A DNA stretch of 64,000 bases from Dehalococcoidia bacterium (GTDB taxonomy: Bacteria > Chloroflexota > Dehalococcoidia > Tepidiformales > Tepidiformaceae): assembly GCA_020853755.1 (NCBI GenBank), contig JADYYG010000046.1, positions 1 to 64,000 on the forward strand. Direction: 5' to 3'. The translations under genes and the position numbers were made by a program. Positions 49,766-59,458 of this stretch are shown piece by piece. The first letter of the stretch is position 1. Each line of letters begins with the position of its first letter. The notes under the pieces were generated by a model, which saw only the letters and a program-made list of their open reading frames with translations, was not told the DNA's origin and did no database searches.

Positions 49766-51252
49766 TGCTGCGGCCGACGCTGGAGGAAGTGCGCGAACTC
49801 GCGGCGAAAGGCGCCGGCAACCTTGTGCCGGTCTACCGTGAAATCACGGCGGACCTCGACACGCCGGTTTCGGCGTTCCTGAAGATGCAGGGAGGCGGCT
49901 ACTCGTTCCTCCTCGAATCGGTCGAAGGCGGCGAGCGGCTGGCGCGCTACTCCTTCATCGGCGCGAACCCGTACCGCGTGCAGAAGACCGGGCCGGGCCA
50001 GGAGTTCGACGGCGACCCCCTCGTGCCGCTTGAAGAAGAGATGGCGCGCTACCGGTACGTCCCGGTGCCGGGCGTTCCCGCGTTCACCGGCGGTGCGATT
50101 GGTTATGTTGCCTACGACGCCGTGCGCCATTTCGAGCCGCGGGTCGTTCCACCGGCGCTCGACGCGCTCGGCATCCCGGAGTCCGTGTTCCTCTTCTGCG
50201 ACTCAATGGTGGTGTTCGACCACCTCCACCACACGATGAAAGTGGTCGCGCACTGCCGCACCGACGGCGACCTCGACGGTTCGTACGCGGCCGCGGCGGC
50301 GCAGATCGATGCGGTGGTCGCACGGCTGGCCTCGCGGACGGTGCCGCTGCCGGAGCAGGACGTGGCCAGCGGCGCTGCCCTCGGCGCGCGCGGCGAAAGC
50401 AACGTCGGGCGCGAAGGCTACGAACTCATGGTCGAGAAGATCCGCGAGTACGTCATCGCGGGCGACACGATCCAGACGGTGCCGTCGCACCGCATCGCCC
50501 GGCCGACGGCGGTGCACCCGTTCAACATCTACCGCCAGCTCCGGACGGTGAACCCGTCGCCCTACATGTTCTACCTCGATATGGGGGACTTCCAGATTGT
50601 CGGCGCGTCACCGGAGCTGCTGGTCCGCGTGGAGGACGGCGTGGTGCTGACGCACCCGATCGCCGGGACGCGCAGGCGCGGGGCTTCGGACGCCGAAGAT
50701 GCTGCGCTCGCCGCGGAACTCCTTGCCGACGAAAAAGAGCGCGCTGAGCACATCATGCTCGTGGACCTCGGCCGGAACGATGTCGGCCGCGTGAGTACGC
50801 CGGGCACGGTGAGCGTCGACAAGTTCATGGAAATCGAGAAGTACTCGCACGTCATGCACATCGTGTCGAACGTGTCCGGGAAACTGGCCGAAGGGAAGAC
50901 GCCGTTCGATGCCTTCCGCGCGGTGTTCCCGGCCGGAACGGTCAGCGGCGCGCCCAAGGTCCGAGCGATGGAGATCATCGCCGAACTCGAACCGTCGCGG
51001 CGAGGGATCTACGCCGGCGCGGTGGGTTACGCGAGCTTCGCGGGGACGCTCGACACCTGCATCTCGATTCGGACCATGGTCGTGAAGGACGGGATGGCCT
51101 ACGTCCAGGCCGGCGGAGGCATTGTTTACGACTCCGAGCCGTACACCGAGTACGTTGAAACGGTGAATAAGATGGGCGCGTTGATGCGCGCCATCGACCA
51201 GGCCGAAATTGCCGCCGCGGAGGCGAAAGCCGCCGCCCACGCCGCAGGATAG
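49765..51252 (+). CDS. trpE: Anthranilate synthase component I
   Basis: A 495-residue chorismate-utilising enzyme. The N-terminal feedback motif FLLESVEGGERLARYSF contains the LLES element that binds tryptophan. The C-terminal catalytic domain shows LTHPIAGTRRRG, the acidic metal sites in ERAEHIMLVDLGRNDVGRV, AVFPAGTVSGAPKVRAME and QAGGGIVYDSEP. It converts chorismate to anthranilate with TrpG. The start codon overlaps the trpS stop (TGATG). Presence of the Trp-binding motif suggests allosteric control in addition to the T-box. Confidence 0.96.
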   Translation: MLRPTLEEVRELAAKGAGNLVPVYREITADLDTPVSAFLKMQGGGYSFLLESVEGGERLARYSFIGANPYRVQKTGPGQEFDGDPLVPLEEEMARYRYVPVPGVPAFTGGAIGYVAYDAVRHFEPRVVPPALDALGIPESVFLFCDSMVVFDHLHHTMKVVAHCRTDGDLDGSYAAAAAQIDAVVARLASRTVPLPEQDVASGAALGARGESNVGREGYELMVEKIREYVIAGDTIQTVPSHRIARPTAVHPFNIYRQLRTVNPSPYMFYLDMGDFQIVGASPELLVRVEDGVVLTHPIAGTRRRGASDAEDAALAAELLADEKERAEHIMLVDLGRNDVGRVSTPGTVSVDKFMEIEKYSHVMHIVSNVSGKLAEGKTPFDAFRAVFPAGTVSGAPKVRAMEIIAELEPSRRGIYAGAVGYASFAGTLDTCISIRTMVVKDGMAYVQAGGGIVYDSEPYTEYVETVNKMGALMRAIDQAEIAAAEAKAAAHAAG

Positions 51253-51256
51253 TGCG

Positions 51257-51649
51257 TTGACCGACCGGAAGCCCGACTGCGTCTATGGCCTGCTCGTCCG
51301 GGACGGGCGGGTGTTCGTGCGCGCGATGGGCGGGCATTTCGGCCTGCCGGGCGGCGTCTTCCGAGCGATGGCCGAGGACCGCAAGGTCGAACTGCGAGCG
51401 CACCTCTGGGACCAGCTCGGCATCGAAGCGCGCTCGGTCTGGGCGCAGGGTGCGTTCGACTACCGGAACCCGGACGAGGACCGGGAGACGTTCTCCGGCT
51501 TCTACAGCGTATGGGAGTGGGACGGCGACATCCCGGACGATGCGGGGCGCTGGCTCTCCGAGGGCGACATCGCCCTCACCGCCCTGCCGTCGTCGCTGCG
51601 CATCCTTCTCCTGAGTGTGCTCCAAACACAGGCGGTAAGAACACGATGA
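51257..51649 (+). CDS. Nudix-fold protein without the Nudix catalytic residues
   Basis: A 130-residue protein with a Nudix fold: the strand GLLVRDGRVFVRAMGGHFGLPGGVF leads into the position of the Nudix box. There the consensus REUXEEXGU reads AHLWDQLGI, so the metal-binding glutamates are missing. Nucleotide hydrolysis is therefore unlikely and a ligand-binding or structural role more probable. The start is the TTG at 51257, just after trpE. Its stop overlaps the start of a second Nudix-fold gene (ATGA). Confidence 0.7.
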   Translation: MTDRKPDCVYGLLVRDGRVFVRAMGGHFGLPGGVFRAMAEDRKVELRAHLWDQLGIEARSVWAQGAFDYRNPDEDRETFSGFYSVWEWDGDIPDDAGRWLSEGDIALTALPSSLRILLLSVLQTQAVRTR

Positions 51650-52503
51650 AACAGGACATCCGGATGGCGGCGATCCTCGAACGCGAGGGCCGGCTGTTCC
51701 TGTTCCAGGCCGGGCCGGATGCGCCATGGGAGCTTCCCGGCGGGCCGCTGCCGCCTGACCACGACGACGTCGATGCGGAAATGGACGCGATCCTGCAGCG
51801 GATCGGGGTGAACACCCCGGCCATCGAGGAAGACTTCCTTCAGACGCACTTCGTACCGTTCGAGGGCGGGCAGGTCGTCTACAACCTGTACGCTGCGACC
51901 GGATGGTCGGGCGAGCCATCTGTCGATGCGGGCGGGAGCGCCGGGTGGTTCGGGCTCGAAGACCTGCCGGCCATCACGATGGAGACGCACGTCCGCGACG
52001 CGGTGCTGGAGGCCTTCGGTCTTCGCCAGCCGGAAGATCAGGACGCGAAGATCATGGCGGCACTCGCTGGTATCCCGAACGGCGATGGCGGAAGCGCGCC
52101 GGCCGCATTCCCTGACCGCCGGGCAGCAGGGCTCGACATCCTGCGCACGCTGCGCGGCCGTGACCCGCTCGTCTCGGCGGCGGCGATGGAGGAACAGCAG
52201 CCGGAGATCGCCTACGACATCATCGACTTCGCGCTCGGCGAGGTCTGGGCGAACCCTGCGCTGGACCGCCGGACGCGGAGCCTGCTCGTCATCGCGATGT
52301 CGGCTGCGCAGGGTCACACCGGCGACGCACTGACGACACACATCCATGGCGCGCTGAACCACGGTGCCACACCGGAGCAGATAACAGAGACGCTGCGGAT
52401 GGTAGCGGTCTACGCCGGCTTTCCGGCCGCTCTGGGGGCGTGGCCGCAGATGGAAAAGGTGTTCGAGCGGCGCGGCATCCCCCGCCCGGGGCAGAAGCGA
52501 TGA
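51646..52503 (+). CDS. Nudix-fold (degenerate) fused to carboxymuconolactone decarboxylase-like domain
   Basis: A 285-residue fusion. The N-terminal 145 residues are Nudix-like (MAAILEREGRLFLFQAGPDAPWELPGGPL, then WFGLEDLP), but the box reads DAILQRIGV in place of REUXEEXGU. The C-terminal part (ALDRRTRSLLVIAMSAA, THIHGALNHGATPEQITETLRMVAVYAGFPAALG) matches the CMD/AhpD-like fold of gamma-carboxymuconolactone decarboxylases. No CxxC pair of AhpD-type peroxidases is present. Role in the trp block unknown. It overlaps both neighbours by 4 nt. Confidence 0.78.
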   Translation: MKQDIRMAAILEREGRLFLFQAGPDAPWELPGGPLPPDHDDVDAEMDAILQRIGVNTPAIEEDFLQTHFVPFEGGQVVYNLYAATGWSGEPSVDAGGSAGWFGLEDLPAITMETHVRDAVLEAFGLRQPEDQDAKIMAALAGIPNGDGGSAPAAFPDRRAAGLDILRTLRGRDPLVSAAAMEEQQPEIAYDIIDFALGEVWANPALDRRTRSLLVIAMSAAQGHTGDALTTHIHGALNHGATPEQITETLRMVAVYAGFPAALGAWPQMEKVFERRGIPRPGQKR

Positions 52504-53153
52504 GGGCCGTCCTCTGGGATATGGACGACACGCTCCTGCATACCCTGCCGGTCAGGATGCGGGCGCTCAGCCACGCCTACGAGCAGTGCGTGGGCGGGAG
52601 CGTCGACCCCGAGGCGCTGTGGCGTTCGCACCGGGGCGGCTCGCTCGAAGCGATGGGCAAGCGGCTGCTCGGCGAGGCCGACTACATGCGGTTCGTGAAC
52701 GCGTACCGCGACTTCTACTACGAGCAGGACCGGCGGATCGAGGCGTTCCCGGGCGTGGTCGCGGTCCTTGAAGCGTTCGAAGCGGCGGAAGTGCCGATGG
52801 CCGTTGTGACGTCGAAGATCGCCTTCGGCGCGGTCGACGAACTGACGTCTTCGGGGCTGCTGCGGTTCTTCCACTCCGTGGTGGGGGCTGACGACACCGA
52901 CGCCCACAAGCCAGACCCGGCGCCGGTCTACCAGGCGCTCGACCGCCTGCTGATCGAACCGGGGCCGGACGTCCTGATGGTGGGTGACAGCCCGGCGGAC
53001 ATTCTCGCGGCCCGGAACGCGAGCGTGCGCTCGGTGGCCGCGCTCTGGGGCACCCTCGACAGTGAACTGCTGCTCGACACGATGCCCGACCACACAGCCC
53101 GCACCCCCGCGGATGTCCTGGCGCTCTTCACCGAACTGGCGGCGCCCGAATGA
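52500..53153 (+). CDS. HAD-family phosphatase (phosphoglycolate phosphatase-like)
   Basis: A 217-residue haloacid dehalogenase-type hydrolase. The nucleophile motif is [11 protein letters not shown] (D7 and D9), motif II Thr is in [12 protein letters not shown], the Lys is in [12 protein letters not shown], and the acidic motif is [18 protein letters not shown] helical cap follows motif I. Substrate unknown; phosphoglycolate or a sugar phosphate is typical for the subfamily. Overlapping start and stop codons (ATGA) couple it to its neighbours in the trp block. Confidence 0.87.
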   Translation: MRAVLWDMDDTLLHTLPVRMRALSHAYEQCVGGSVDPEALWRSHRGGSLEAMGKRLLGEADYMRFVNAYRDFYYEQDRRIEAFPGVVAVLEAFEAAEVPMAVVTSKIAFGAVDELTSSGLLRFFHSVVGADDTDAHKPDPAPVYQALDRLLIEPGPDVLMVGDSPADILAARNASVRSVAALWGTLDSELLLDTMPDHTARTPADVLALFTELAAPE

Positions 53154-53479
53154 ACGCCCAACTGGAGAAGCACGTCAGCCACGTAGGGGTCCGGTTGTAC
53201 CGCTCGGGCGGGGTCGAACTGGTACTGGTGCCGCTGCTGGAGGAGACGGCGGCATTCACGCGGTCGGCGGGCGATGGCTACTTCCTCGTCTCGCTCATCG
53301 GCGAACCGGGAAGCGCCTACCCGGTAGACCTGAGGTCGTACGCTTCGCTGCAGCCAGAGTACCTGGCGAAAAAGTTCAAGCTGGACCGCCGCGGCTATGG
53401 CTACACGCCAGAGGAACTGGCGGCGGTCCTGACCGCCATTGCCGACGACCTGGCCCGCGAGGAGGGACTGGACGGATGA
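53150..53479 (+). CDS. Hypothetical protein in the trp block
   Basis: A 109-residue soluble protein. It shows a strand-rich N-terminal half ([21 protein letters not shown]) and a helical end ([22 protein letters not shown]). No family is recognised. It overlaps the HAD gene and trpG by 4 nt each, so it is translated as part of the operon and likely serves it. Confidence 0.65.
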   Translation: MNAQLEKHVSHVGVRLYRSGGVELVLVPLLEETAAFTRSAGDGYFLVSLIGEPGSAYPVDLRSYASLQPEYLAKKFKLDRRGYGYTPEELAAVLTAIADDLAREEGLDG

Positions 53480-54057
53480 CAACCGTGCTCATCGATAACT
53501 ACGACAGCTTCACCTACAACCTCTACCAGTACCTCTCGGAACTGGGCGCTGACGTGAGGGTGTTCCGGAACGACCAGGTGACGCTCGACCAGGTTCGCGC
53601 GCTGGCCCCGGACCACGTGGTGATTTCCCCCGGCCCGGGTGACCCGGACGACGCGGGCATTTCGCGCGACGTCATCCGCGAGTTCGCAGGGAAAGTGCCC
53701 GTGCTCGGTGTGTGCCTCGGGCACCAGTGCATCTTCGACGTCTACGGCGGCACGGTGGCCGGCGCGGGCGAAATCAAGCACGGCAAGACCTCGACCATCG
53801 CCCACGACGGTAAGGGCGTCTTCAAGGATCTCCCCGAGGACTTCCGGGCTGTGCGCTACCACTCACTCGCGGGCACGCCGGATTCGACCCCGGACACGCT
53901 CGAAGTGACCGCTCACTCCGAGAGCGGGGTCATCATGGGGGTGCGGCATAAGACGCTGAAGGTCGAAGGCGTGCAGTTCCACCCGGAATCGATTGCAACC
54001 GAGTACGGCTTGGAGTTGTTGCGCAACTTCCTCGAAATGGAGGGCGGCACGTGGTAA
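53476..54057 (+). CDS. trpG: Anthranilate synthase component II (glutamine amidotransferase)
   Basis: A 193-residue class I amidotransferase. The oxyanion region is [13 protein letters not shown], the catalytic Cys is in GVCLGHQ and the His-Glu pair is in QFHPES. It supplies ammonia to TrpE. In many bacteria the same protein also serves p-aminobenzoate synthase (PabA); no pabB is visible here. The ATG overlaps the previous stop, and its stop overlaps trpD by 7 nt. Confidence 0.95.
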   Translation: MTTVLIDNYDSFTYNLYQYLSELGADVRVFRNDQVTLDQVRALAPDHVVISPGPGDPDDAGISRDVIREFAGKVPVLGVCLGHQCIFDVYGGTVAGAGEIKHGKTSTIAHDGKGVFKDLPEDFRAVRYHSLAGTPDSTPDTLEVTAHSESGVIMGVRHKTLKVEGVQFHPESIATEYGLELLRNFLEMEGGTW

Positions 54058-55070
54058 TCCAGGACGCCATCCGCGCGCTCGTCGAACGCGGGCCGCTGAG
54101 CGGCCCGGAAGCGGCGGGCGCGCTCGAAGAGATCATGACCGGCAACGCCACGCCCGCTCAGATCGGCGCGTTCCTCGCGGCGATGCGGGTTCGCGGTGAG
54201 ACGCCAGAGGTTGTGGCGGCAGGCCTCACGGTGATGCAGAAGCACGCCGAACCGTGCCCGGCCACGGACGTCATCGACATCTGTGGCACCGGCGGCGACG
54301 GCATCGACACGATCAACGTCTCGACGGCGGCCGGGTTCGTGGTCGCGGGGGCCGGCGTGCGGGTGGCGAAGCACGGCAACCGCGCGGCATCCTCGAAGTG
54401 CGGCAGCGCGGACGTGCTCGAGGCTCTCGGCGCCCGGATTGACCTCGGCGGCGAACAGGTCGCGAGGGTCATCGACAGGTGCGGGTTCGGCTTCCTCTTC
54501 GCCCAGCGCTTCCACCCGGCGATGCGCCACGTTGGCGGTCCGCGCCGGGAGGTGGCAGTACGCACCGTGTTCAATATCCTCGGGCCGCTGTCGAACCCGG
54601 CGAACCCGCGGGCCCAGCTCGTGGGGGTTGGTTCGCCGGCGATTGGCCCGGTGGTGGCCGAAGCGCTCGCGCTGCGCGGGATCGGGCGCGCGCTGGTCGT
54701 GCATTCGGACGACGGGCTGGACGAAATCAGCCCGGCAGCCGGGACGCACGCGTGGGTCATCGGCGAGGGCGCCGTCCAGGAGCGCGAACTCACAGCCGAA
54801 GACTTCGGACTGCCCCCGCACGCACTCGCGTCCGTCGCTGGCGGCGAAGCCGCCCACAACGCAGGCGAGATCCTCGCCATCCTCGACGGTATCGAAGGCG
54901 CGATGACCGACTTCGTGCTGATGAACGCGGCCGCCGCGCTCTACGTCGCGGGCAAAGCCAACGATTTCCGCGAGGGTGTGGAGCTTGGGCGGCAGTCCAT
55001 CGCATCTGGGCGGGCGCGCGAAGTGCTCGACCAGTACATCGCTCTGAGCAACGAGGCTGCGAGTGACTGA
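54051..55070 (+). CDS. trpD: Anthranilate phosphoribosyltransferase
   Basis: A 339-residue enzyme that joins anthranilate to PRPP. The PRPP-binding motif is [18 protein letters not shown], followed by [21 protein letters not shown] and the metal/PRPP region [12 protein letters not shown]. The start is a GTG at 54051 inside the trpG 3' end. Full-length and intact, with a short overlap into trpC. Confidence 0.96.
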   Translation: MVIQDAIRALVERGPLSGPEAAGALEEIMTGNATPAQIGAFLAAMRVRGETPEVVAAGLTVMQKHAEPCPATDVIDICGTGGDGIDTINVSTAAGFVVAGAGVRVAKHGNRAASSKCGSADVLEALGARIDLGGEQVARVIDRCGFGFLFAQRFHPAMRHVGGPRREVAVRTVFNILGPLSNPANPRAQLVGVGSPAIGPVVAEALALRGIGRALVVHSDDGLDEISPAAGTHAWVIGEGAVQERELTAEDFGLPPHALASVAGGEAAHNAGEILAILDGIEGAMTDFVLMNAAAALYVAGKANDFREGVELGRQSIASGRAREVLDQYIALSNEAASD

Positions 55071-55881
55071 GCCCACGATCCTCGACCGCATCGTGGCGCA
55101 ACGCCGCCTCGACGTCGCCGAAGCGAAGGCGCGCGCCAGCATGGGCGAACTCCAGGGGCTGCTCGCCGGCGCGCCGGAACCTATCGACTTCGTGGAGCGG
55201 CTCCGGCGCGACCGGCCGATTGCAGTCATCGCCGAGGTCAAGCGCGCGTCGCCGAGCAAGGGCGACATCGCGCCCGGGATGGACGCCGCGGAGCAGGCAA
55301 TGCGGTACGCGACTGGAGGCGCCGCTGGCATCTCGGTCCTTACCGAGCCGACGTGGTTCAAGGGAACACTGGCTGACATGGCGGCCGTCCGCGAGGCGGT
55401 TGAGGCACTTGGGCCGGCGCGGCCGGCCGTGCTGCGGAAGGACTTTCTCATCGACGAGTACCAGGTGGTCGAGGCGCGCGTCCACGGCGCGGACTCGGTG
55501 CTGCTCATCGTCGCGAGCCTCGATGACGCCACCCTCGGGCACCTCCTTGGGCTTGCCCGCGAACTGGGGATGGAACCGCTCGTTGAGGTAAACAACGCGG
55601 AGGAGATGGCTCGCGCCCTCGCTTCGGGCGCCGAAGTCATTGGCGTGAACAACCGGGACCTCCGCACGTTCACGGTCGATGCCGGGACCACCGGACGGCT
55701 GGCCAGCATGGTCGGTGAGGGCGTCCTCCTCGCAGCCCTCAGCGGCATCAGCACGCGGGACGACGTGGCCAGCTACGAAGCTGTAGGGGCCGCAGCGGTA
55801 CTCGTCGGCGAGTCGCTCATGGTCGCAGCCGACCCTGCGGCGAAGATCCGCGAACTGCGCGGCGCCGGGGTGATTGCATGA
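55063..55881 (+). CDS. trpC: Indole-3-glycerol-phosphate synthase
   Basis: A 272-residue TIM-barrel enzyme. The opening ILDRIVAQRRLDVAEAK and the motif AEVKRASPSKGDI are typical, with VLRKDFLIDEYQV, EVNNAEE and VNNRDLRTF marking later barrel strands and AALSGI near the end. It closes the indole ring from CdRP. The GTG start overlaps the trpD stop by 8 nt. Confidence 0.96.
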   Translation: MTEPTILDRIVAQRRLDVAEAKARASMGELQGLLAGAPEPIDFVERLRRDRPIAVIAEVKRASPSKGDIAPGMDAAEQAMRYATGGAAGISVLTEPTWFKGTLADMAAVREAVEALGPARPAVLRKDFLIDEYQVVEARVHGADSVLLIVASLDDATLGHLLGLARELGMEPLVEVNNAEEMARALASGAEVIGVNNRDLRTFTVDAGTTGRLASMVGEGVLLAALSGISTRDDVASYEAVGAAAVLVGESLMVAADPAAKIRELRGAGVIA

Positions 55882-56621
55882 CGCTCGTGAAGATCTGCGG
55901 GCTGAAGGATGCGCAGACCGCACTCGAAACGGCGAAGGCGGGCGCCGACTTCATCGGCATCGTCTTCGCCGAATCGAAGCGGCGGGTGACCCCGCAGCAA
56001 TGCCACGACATAGTCGAGGCGATCAAGGGGAGCCGCTCCCAGGGCCGCGAGGCGACCTTCGAGGGTCCGGTTCGCGGCGAAGTGTCGGCGCGAACGTGGT
56101 TTGGCGCGTGGGCAGAGGCGATCGACCAGTCGGCGACGCGCTGGCGGCCGCTCATTGCCGGTGTGTTCGCGGGGATGACCGCGGACGAGGTGAACGACAT
56201 CGCCGACGCGGCGGGCCTGGACCTTGTCCAACTCTCCGGCGGAGAAGACGACGCGTTCGTGCGCCAGGTCCACCGGCCGGTGATCCGCACGGTTCACGTC
56301 GGCGAACAGATGACATCGTTCGACGTCGACGAGCGATGCGTTCCCGGCGTCTCCGCGGCCCTCCACCTGGACAAGGCATCGGCGGCAGCGCGTGGCGGCA
56401 CAGGGCAGACGTTCGACTGGGAGGTCGCAGCAGACGTTGCCCGGCACAAGCCGTTCCTGCTCGCCGGCGGTCTCACGCCGGAGAACGTGGAAGAGGCGAT
56501 TCGCACCGTCGAGCCGTGGGGCGTCGATGTTTCGACCGGGGTCGAGACGGACGGCGTGAAAGACATCGAGAAGATCCGCGCCTTCATTCGCGCGGCGAAG
56601 GGGGTACAGGTTGGCCGTTGA
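55878..56621 (+). CDS. trpF: Phosphoribosylanthranilate isomerase
   Basis: A 247-residue TIM-barrel isomerase, about 40 residues longer than usual. The catalytic Cys is in VKICGLKD near the start, the [10 protein letters not shown] strand follows, LVQLSGGED is the mid-barrel motif and [17 protein letters not shown] carries the phosphate-binding end. The extra length lies between residues 40 and 90 ([20 protein letters not shown]), after the second strand. It overlaps trpC by 4 nt. Confidence 0.93.
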   Translation: MTLVKICGLKDAQTALETAKAGADFIGIVFAESKRRVTPQQCHDIVEAIKGSRSQGREATFEGPVRGEVSARTWFGAWAEAIDQSATRWRPLIAGVFAGMTADEVNDIADAAGLDLVQLSGGEDDAFVRQVHRPVIRTVHVGEQMTSFDVDERCVPGVSAALHLDKASAAARGGTGQTFDWEVAADVARHKPFLLAGGLTPENVEEAIRTVEPWGVDVSTGVETDGVKDIEKIRAFIRAAKGVQVGR

Positions 56622-57801
56622 AGCAGCACTTTCGTCACGGTTCGGCGAATTCGGCGGGCGGTACATCCCGGAGACACTGGTGGCCGCACACGAAGACCTG
56701 GAAGCCGCCTACAACGAGGCCCGCAGGGACCCCGAGTTCCAGCGCGAACTCGACGACCTGCTCCGCCATTATGTGGGCCGTAAGACGCCGCTCTACTTCG
56801 CCGAGCGTCTAACGCGGGAATGCGGCGGCGCGCGCATCTGGCTGAAGCGCGAAGACCTCGCCCACACGGGCGCGCACAAGATCAACAACGCGCTCGGGCA
56901 GGCGCTGCTGGCGCGGCGGCTCGGCAAACAGCGGATCATCGCCGAGACCGGCGCCGGTCAGCACGGAGTCGCCACGGCGACTGTCTGCGCGATGCTCGAC
57001 CTCGAATGCGTGGTCTACATGGGCAGCGAGGACATCAAGCGGCAGTCGCTCAACGCCTTCCGGATGAAGATGCTGGGGGCGACGCTGGTCTCGGTGGAGT
57101 CGGGCAGCAAGACGCTGAAGGACGCCATCAACGAGGCGATGCGCGACTGGGTGACGAACGTCGAGACGACGCACTACATCATCGGATCGGCGATCGGGCC
57201 GCATCCGTTCCCCACGATCGTGCGCGACTTCCAGTCGGTCATCGGCAACGAAGCGCGGGCGCAGATGCTGGAGCAGGCAGGCAAACTGCCGGACGTCGCC
57301 ATCGCCTGCGTCGGCGGGGGCAGCAATGCCATAGGCCTGTTCCACCCGTTCATCGATGACCCGGTGCGGCTCATCGGCGTCGAAGCGGGCGGCTCGGGCG
57401 TCGGCACCGGGAAGCACTCGGCGACGCTGGTAGCCGGGCGGCCGGGCGTCCTCCACGGCACGAAGACGTACCTCCTGCAGGACGCCGACGGCCAGATTCT
57501 CGAGACCCACTCCATCTCGGCCGGCCTCGACTACCCGGGCGTTGGGCCCGAGCACTCATGGCTGAAAACGAGCGAACGGGCGGAATACGTGGCGGTCGAT
57601 GACCAGCAGGCGCTCGAAGGGTTCCAGGCCCTGACACGGAGCGAGGGCATCATCCCCGCGCTCGAACCGTCGCACGCCATCTACCACGCTATGAACGTCG
57701 CCCGTTCGCTGCCGGCGAACCAGGACGTGCTCGTCGGGCTCAGCGGGCGCGGCGACAAAGACATGCACACCGTTGCCGCCGCGCTGGGAGTAACGCTCTG
57801 A
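56611..57801 (+). CDS. trpB: Tryptophan synthase beta chain (canonical TrpB1)
   Basis: A 396-residue PLP enzyme that makes tryptophan from indole and serine. Signatures: [11 protein letters not shown] at the start, the PLP lysine in [27 protein letters not shown], the phosphate loop [10 protein letters not shown] and the ending [13 protein letters not shown]. The TTG start lies 11 nt inside the trpF 3' end. This is the partner expected for trpA, which lies downstream of two inserted protease genes. Confidence 0.96.
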   Translation: MAVEAALSSRFGEFGGRYIPETLVAAHEDLEAAYNEARRDPEFQRELDDLLRHYVGRKTPLYFAERLTRECGGARIWLKREDLAHTGAHKINNALGQALLARRLGKQRIIAETGAGQHGVATATVCAMLDLECVVYMGSEDIKRQSLNAFRMKMLGATLVSVESGSKTLKDAINEAMRDWVTNVETTHYIIGSAIGPHPFPTIVRDFQSVIGNEARAQMLEQAGKLPDVAIACVGGGSNAIGLFHPFIDDPVRLIGVEAGGSGVGTGKHSATLVAGRPGVLHGTKTYLLQDADGQILETHSISAGLDYPGVGPEHSWLKTSERAEYVAVDDQQALEGFQALTRSEGIIPALEPSHAIYHAMNVARSLPANQDVLVGLSGRGDKDMHTVAAALGVTL

Positions 57802-57812
57802 GCGAAGCGGCC

Positions 57813-58631
57813 ATGACCCCGCAGCGCACCTACCCGTGGGGCCCGAAGGAGGTCCTCACCGGTTTGGGCGGGTTCCTCATCGTCTTCATCATCTCGAACG
57901 CGTTCATCGCGACGGTTGCCGTGATGCGCGACAAGGGGTTCGAGCCGAAAGACGCCGGGAACATCTTCGAAAAGCTGGACCTGATTGCCAGCTATGCGGA
58001 CCAGCGGCTGGCGGCTGCGGCGGACGGGAAGGCGCTCCCGGCGCCGCCGCGCATCCTCGCCGACCAGGGCGCGCTCCAGCTCGGCATGTTCGCGACGCTG
58101 GTCACCCAGGTGCTCCTGTTCGCGGTGGTGGGTATTGCTTCCAAGCAGTCGTTCCACGGGCTGACCGAGTCGCTGGGCCTGCGCCGCTTCAACGCGGGCC
58201 GCATCTGGGTGGTCGGCGGCGCGGTGATCGCAGCCTATTTCGCGCTCTTCCTGTATTCCCAGGCGATGGAAGCGACCGGGATCGACTGGCTGACACCGAA
58301 CTCGACGGTGCCGACGGAGATTTCGCGGAACGACCTCACGCTGAGCATCGCGGCTGCGGTCACACTCATCGGCGCGCCGATTTCAGAGGAACTGTTCTTC
58401 CGCGGGCTGCTGTTCAGCGGGCTCCTGAAGTGGGGGTTCTGGCCGGCGGCGATGCTCAGCGGCTTCATGTTCTCGGTGGTGCACTTCGACCCCGGGAGCT
58501 TCATCCCGTTCGTGGGCATCGCGACGCTGATGGCCTACCTCTACTGGCGGAAAGGCTGCCTCTGGGATTCCATCCTGTTCCACTTCGCGTTTAATGGCGT
58601 CAGCATGGCGATCCTGGTGGCGACGCGATGA
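57813..58631 (+). CDS. CPBP family intramembrane metalloprotease
   Basis: A 272-residue membrane protein with about eight hydrophobic segments. The CPBP (Abi/CAAX-like) motifs are EELFFRG near residue 191, the His in VVHFDPGS near 224 and FHFAFNG near 257. The family includes Rce1-like proteases and bacterial self-immunity proteins. It sits between trpB and trpA; its stop overlaps the start of a paralogue. The target is unknown. Confidence 0.88.
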   Translation: MTPQRTYPWGPKEVLTGLGGFLIVFIISNAFIATVAVMRDKGFEPKDAGNIFEKLDLIASYADQRLAAAADGKALPAPPRILADQGALQLGMFATLVTQVLLFAVVGIASKQSFHGLTESLGLRRFNAGRIWVVGGAVIAAYFALFLYSQAMEATGIDWLTPNSTVPTEISRNDLTLSIAAAVTLIGAPISEELFFRGLLFSGLLKWGFWPAAMLSGFMFSVVHFDPGSFIPFVGIATLMAYLYWRKGCLWDSILFHFAFNGVSMAILVATR

Positions 58632-59455
58632 TTGGCCAACGGCGCTTCGCAATGGCGCCATGGGGCGAACTCTCAGTGCTCGCAGGGCTGTGGCTCGCCA
58701 TCCTGGCCTACGTTGTGCCGCGGCTGATGATCAGCCCGGTTTCGAAGCTCCTCGGCGGTGGGCCGGAGTACGCGGACATCGGCACGGCCTTCGCCAAGGC
58801 GGCGGCGGTGGCCGAGTACGCCGACCTGCGGCTGGCCCAGGCAATTCCCGGCGCCCCGTTCAGCGACCCGCCGGAGATGCTCGGCAGCGTGGTTGCTGCG
58901 CGCGTGGCCTGGGTGCTGGCCATCGTGTCGGCAGGCTTGTTCATCACCGCGGCGATCGTTGCCAGCCGCCAGCGGATCGGCGCGTTTGCGCGGTACACGG
59001 GCCTCAGCCAGTTCGACATCGACCGGCTCTGGGTGCCGGGTCTTGCGGTCGCGGTGGTCTATCTGCTCATCGGGGCATACCTTCGCCTTATCGACGCCTC
59101 GGGCATCGACGCCCTCAAGGGAGAGCCCCTCGTGCTCACGGCCACCTCGCGCGACGGCGTGGCGCTCGCGCTGTACGGGGTCACAACCGTGCTCGCAGCG
59201 CCCTTCGGCGAAGAGGTCTTCTACCGCGGATTCGTCTTCGGCGGCTTCGCCAACTGGGGGTTCTGGCCAGCCGCGGCAACGTCGAGCGCCATCTTCGCGC
59301 TCTCGCACCTCGATGCGTCGACGCTGGTGCCGTTCACGCTTGTTGGTATCACGCTCTGCTGGCTCTACTGGCGAAGCGGGTCCCTCTGGGACGCCATCGC
59401 CTTTCACAGCATGTTCAACCTGCTCAGCTTCATCCTTCTCCTGGCGAGGAACTGA
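58628..59455 (+). CDS. CPBP family intramembrane metalloprotease, second copy
   Basis: A 275-residue paralogue of the preceding gene with the same motif set: EEVFYRG, the His in LSHLDAST, and FHSMFN near the end. The extracellular-side N-terminal loops of both proteins share a pattern (YADxRL near residue 65). The ATG overlaps the upstream stop by 4 nt, and trpA follows after 3 nt. The pair could act as a heterodimer. Confidence 0.87.
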   Translation: MIGQRRFAMAPWGELSVLAGLWLAILAYVVPRLMISPVSKLLGGGPEYADIGTAFAKAAAVAEYADLRLAQAIPGAPFSDPPEMLGSVVAARVAWVLAIVSAGLFITAAIVASRQRIGAFARYTGLSQFDIDRLWVPGLAVAVVYLLIGAYLRLIDASGIDALKGEPLVLTATSRDGVALALYGVTTVLAAPFGEEVFYRGFVFGGFANWGFWPAAATSSAIFALSHLDASTLVPFTLVGITLCWLYWRSGSLWDAIAFHSMFNLLSFILLLARN

Positions 59456-59458
59456 CTT

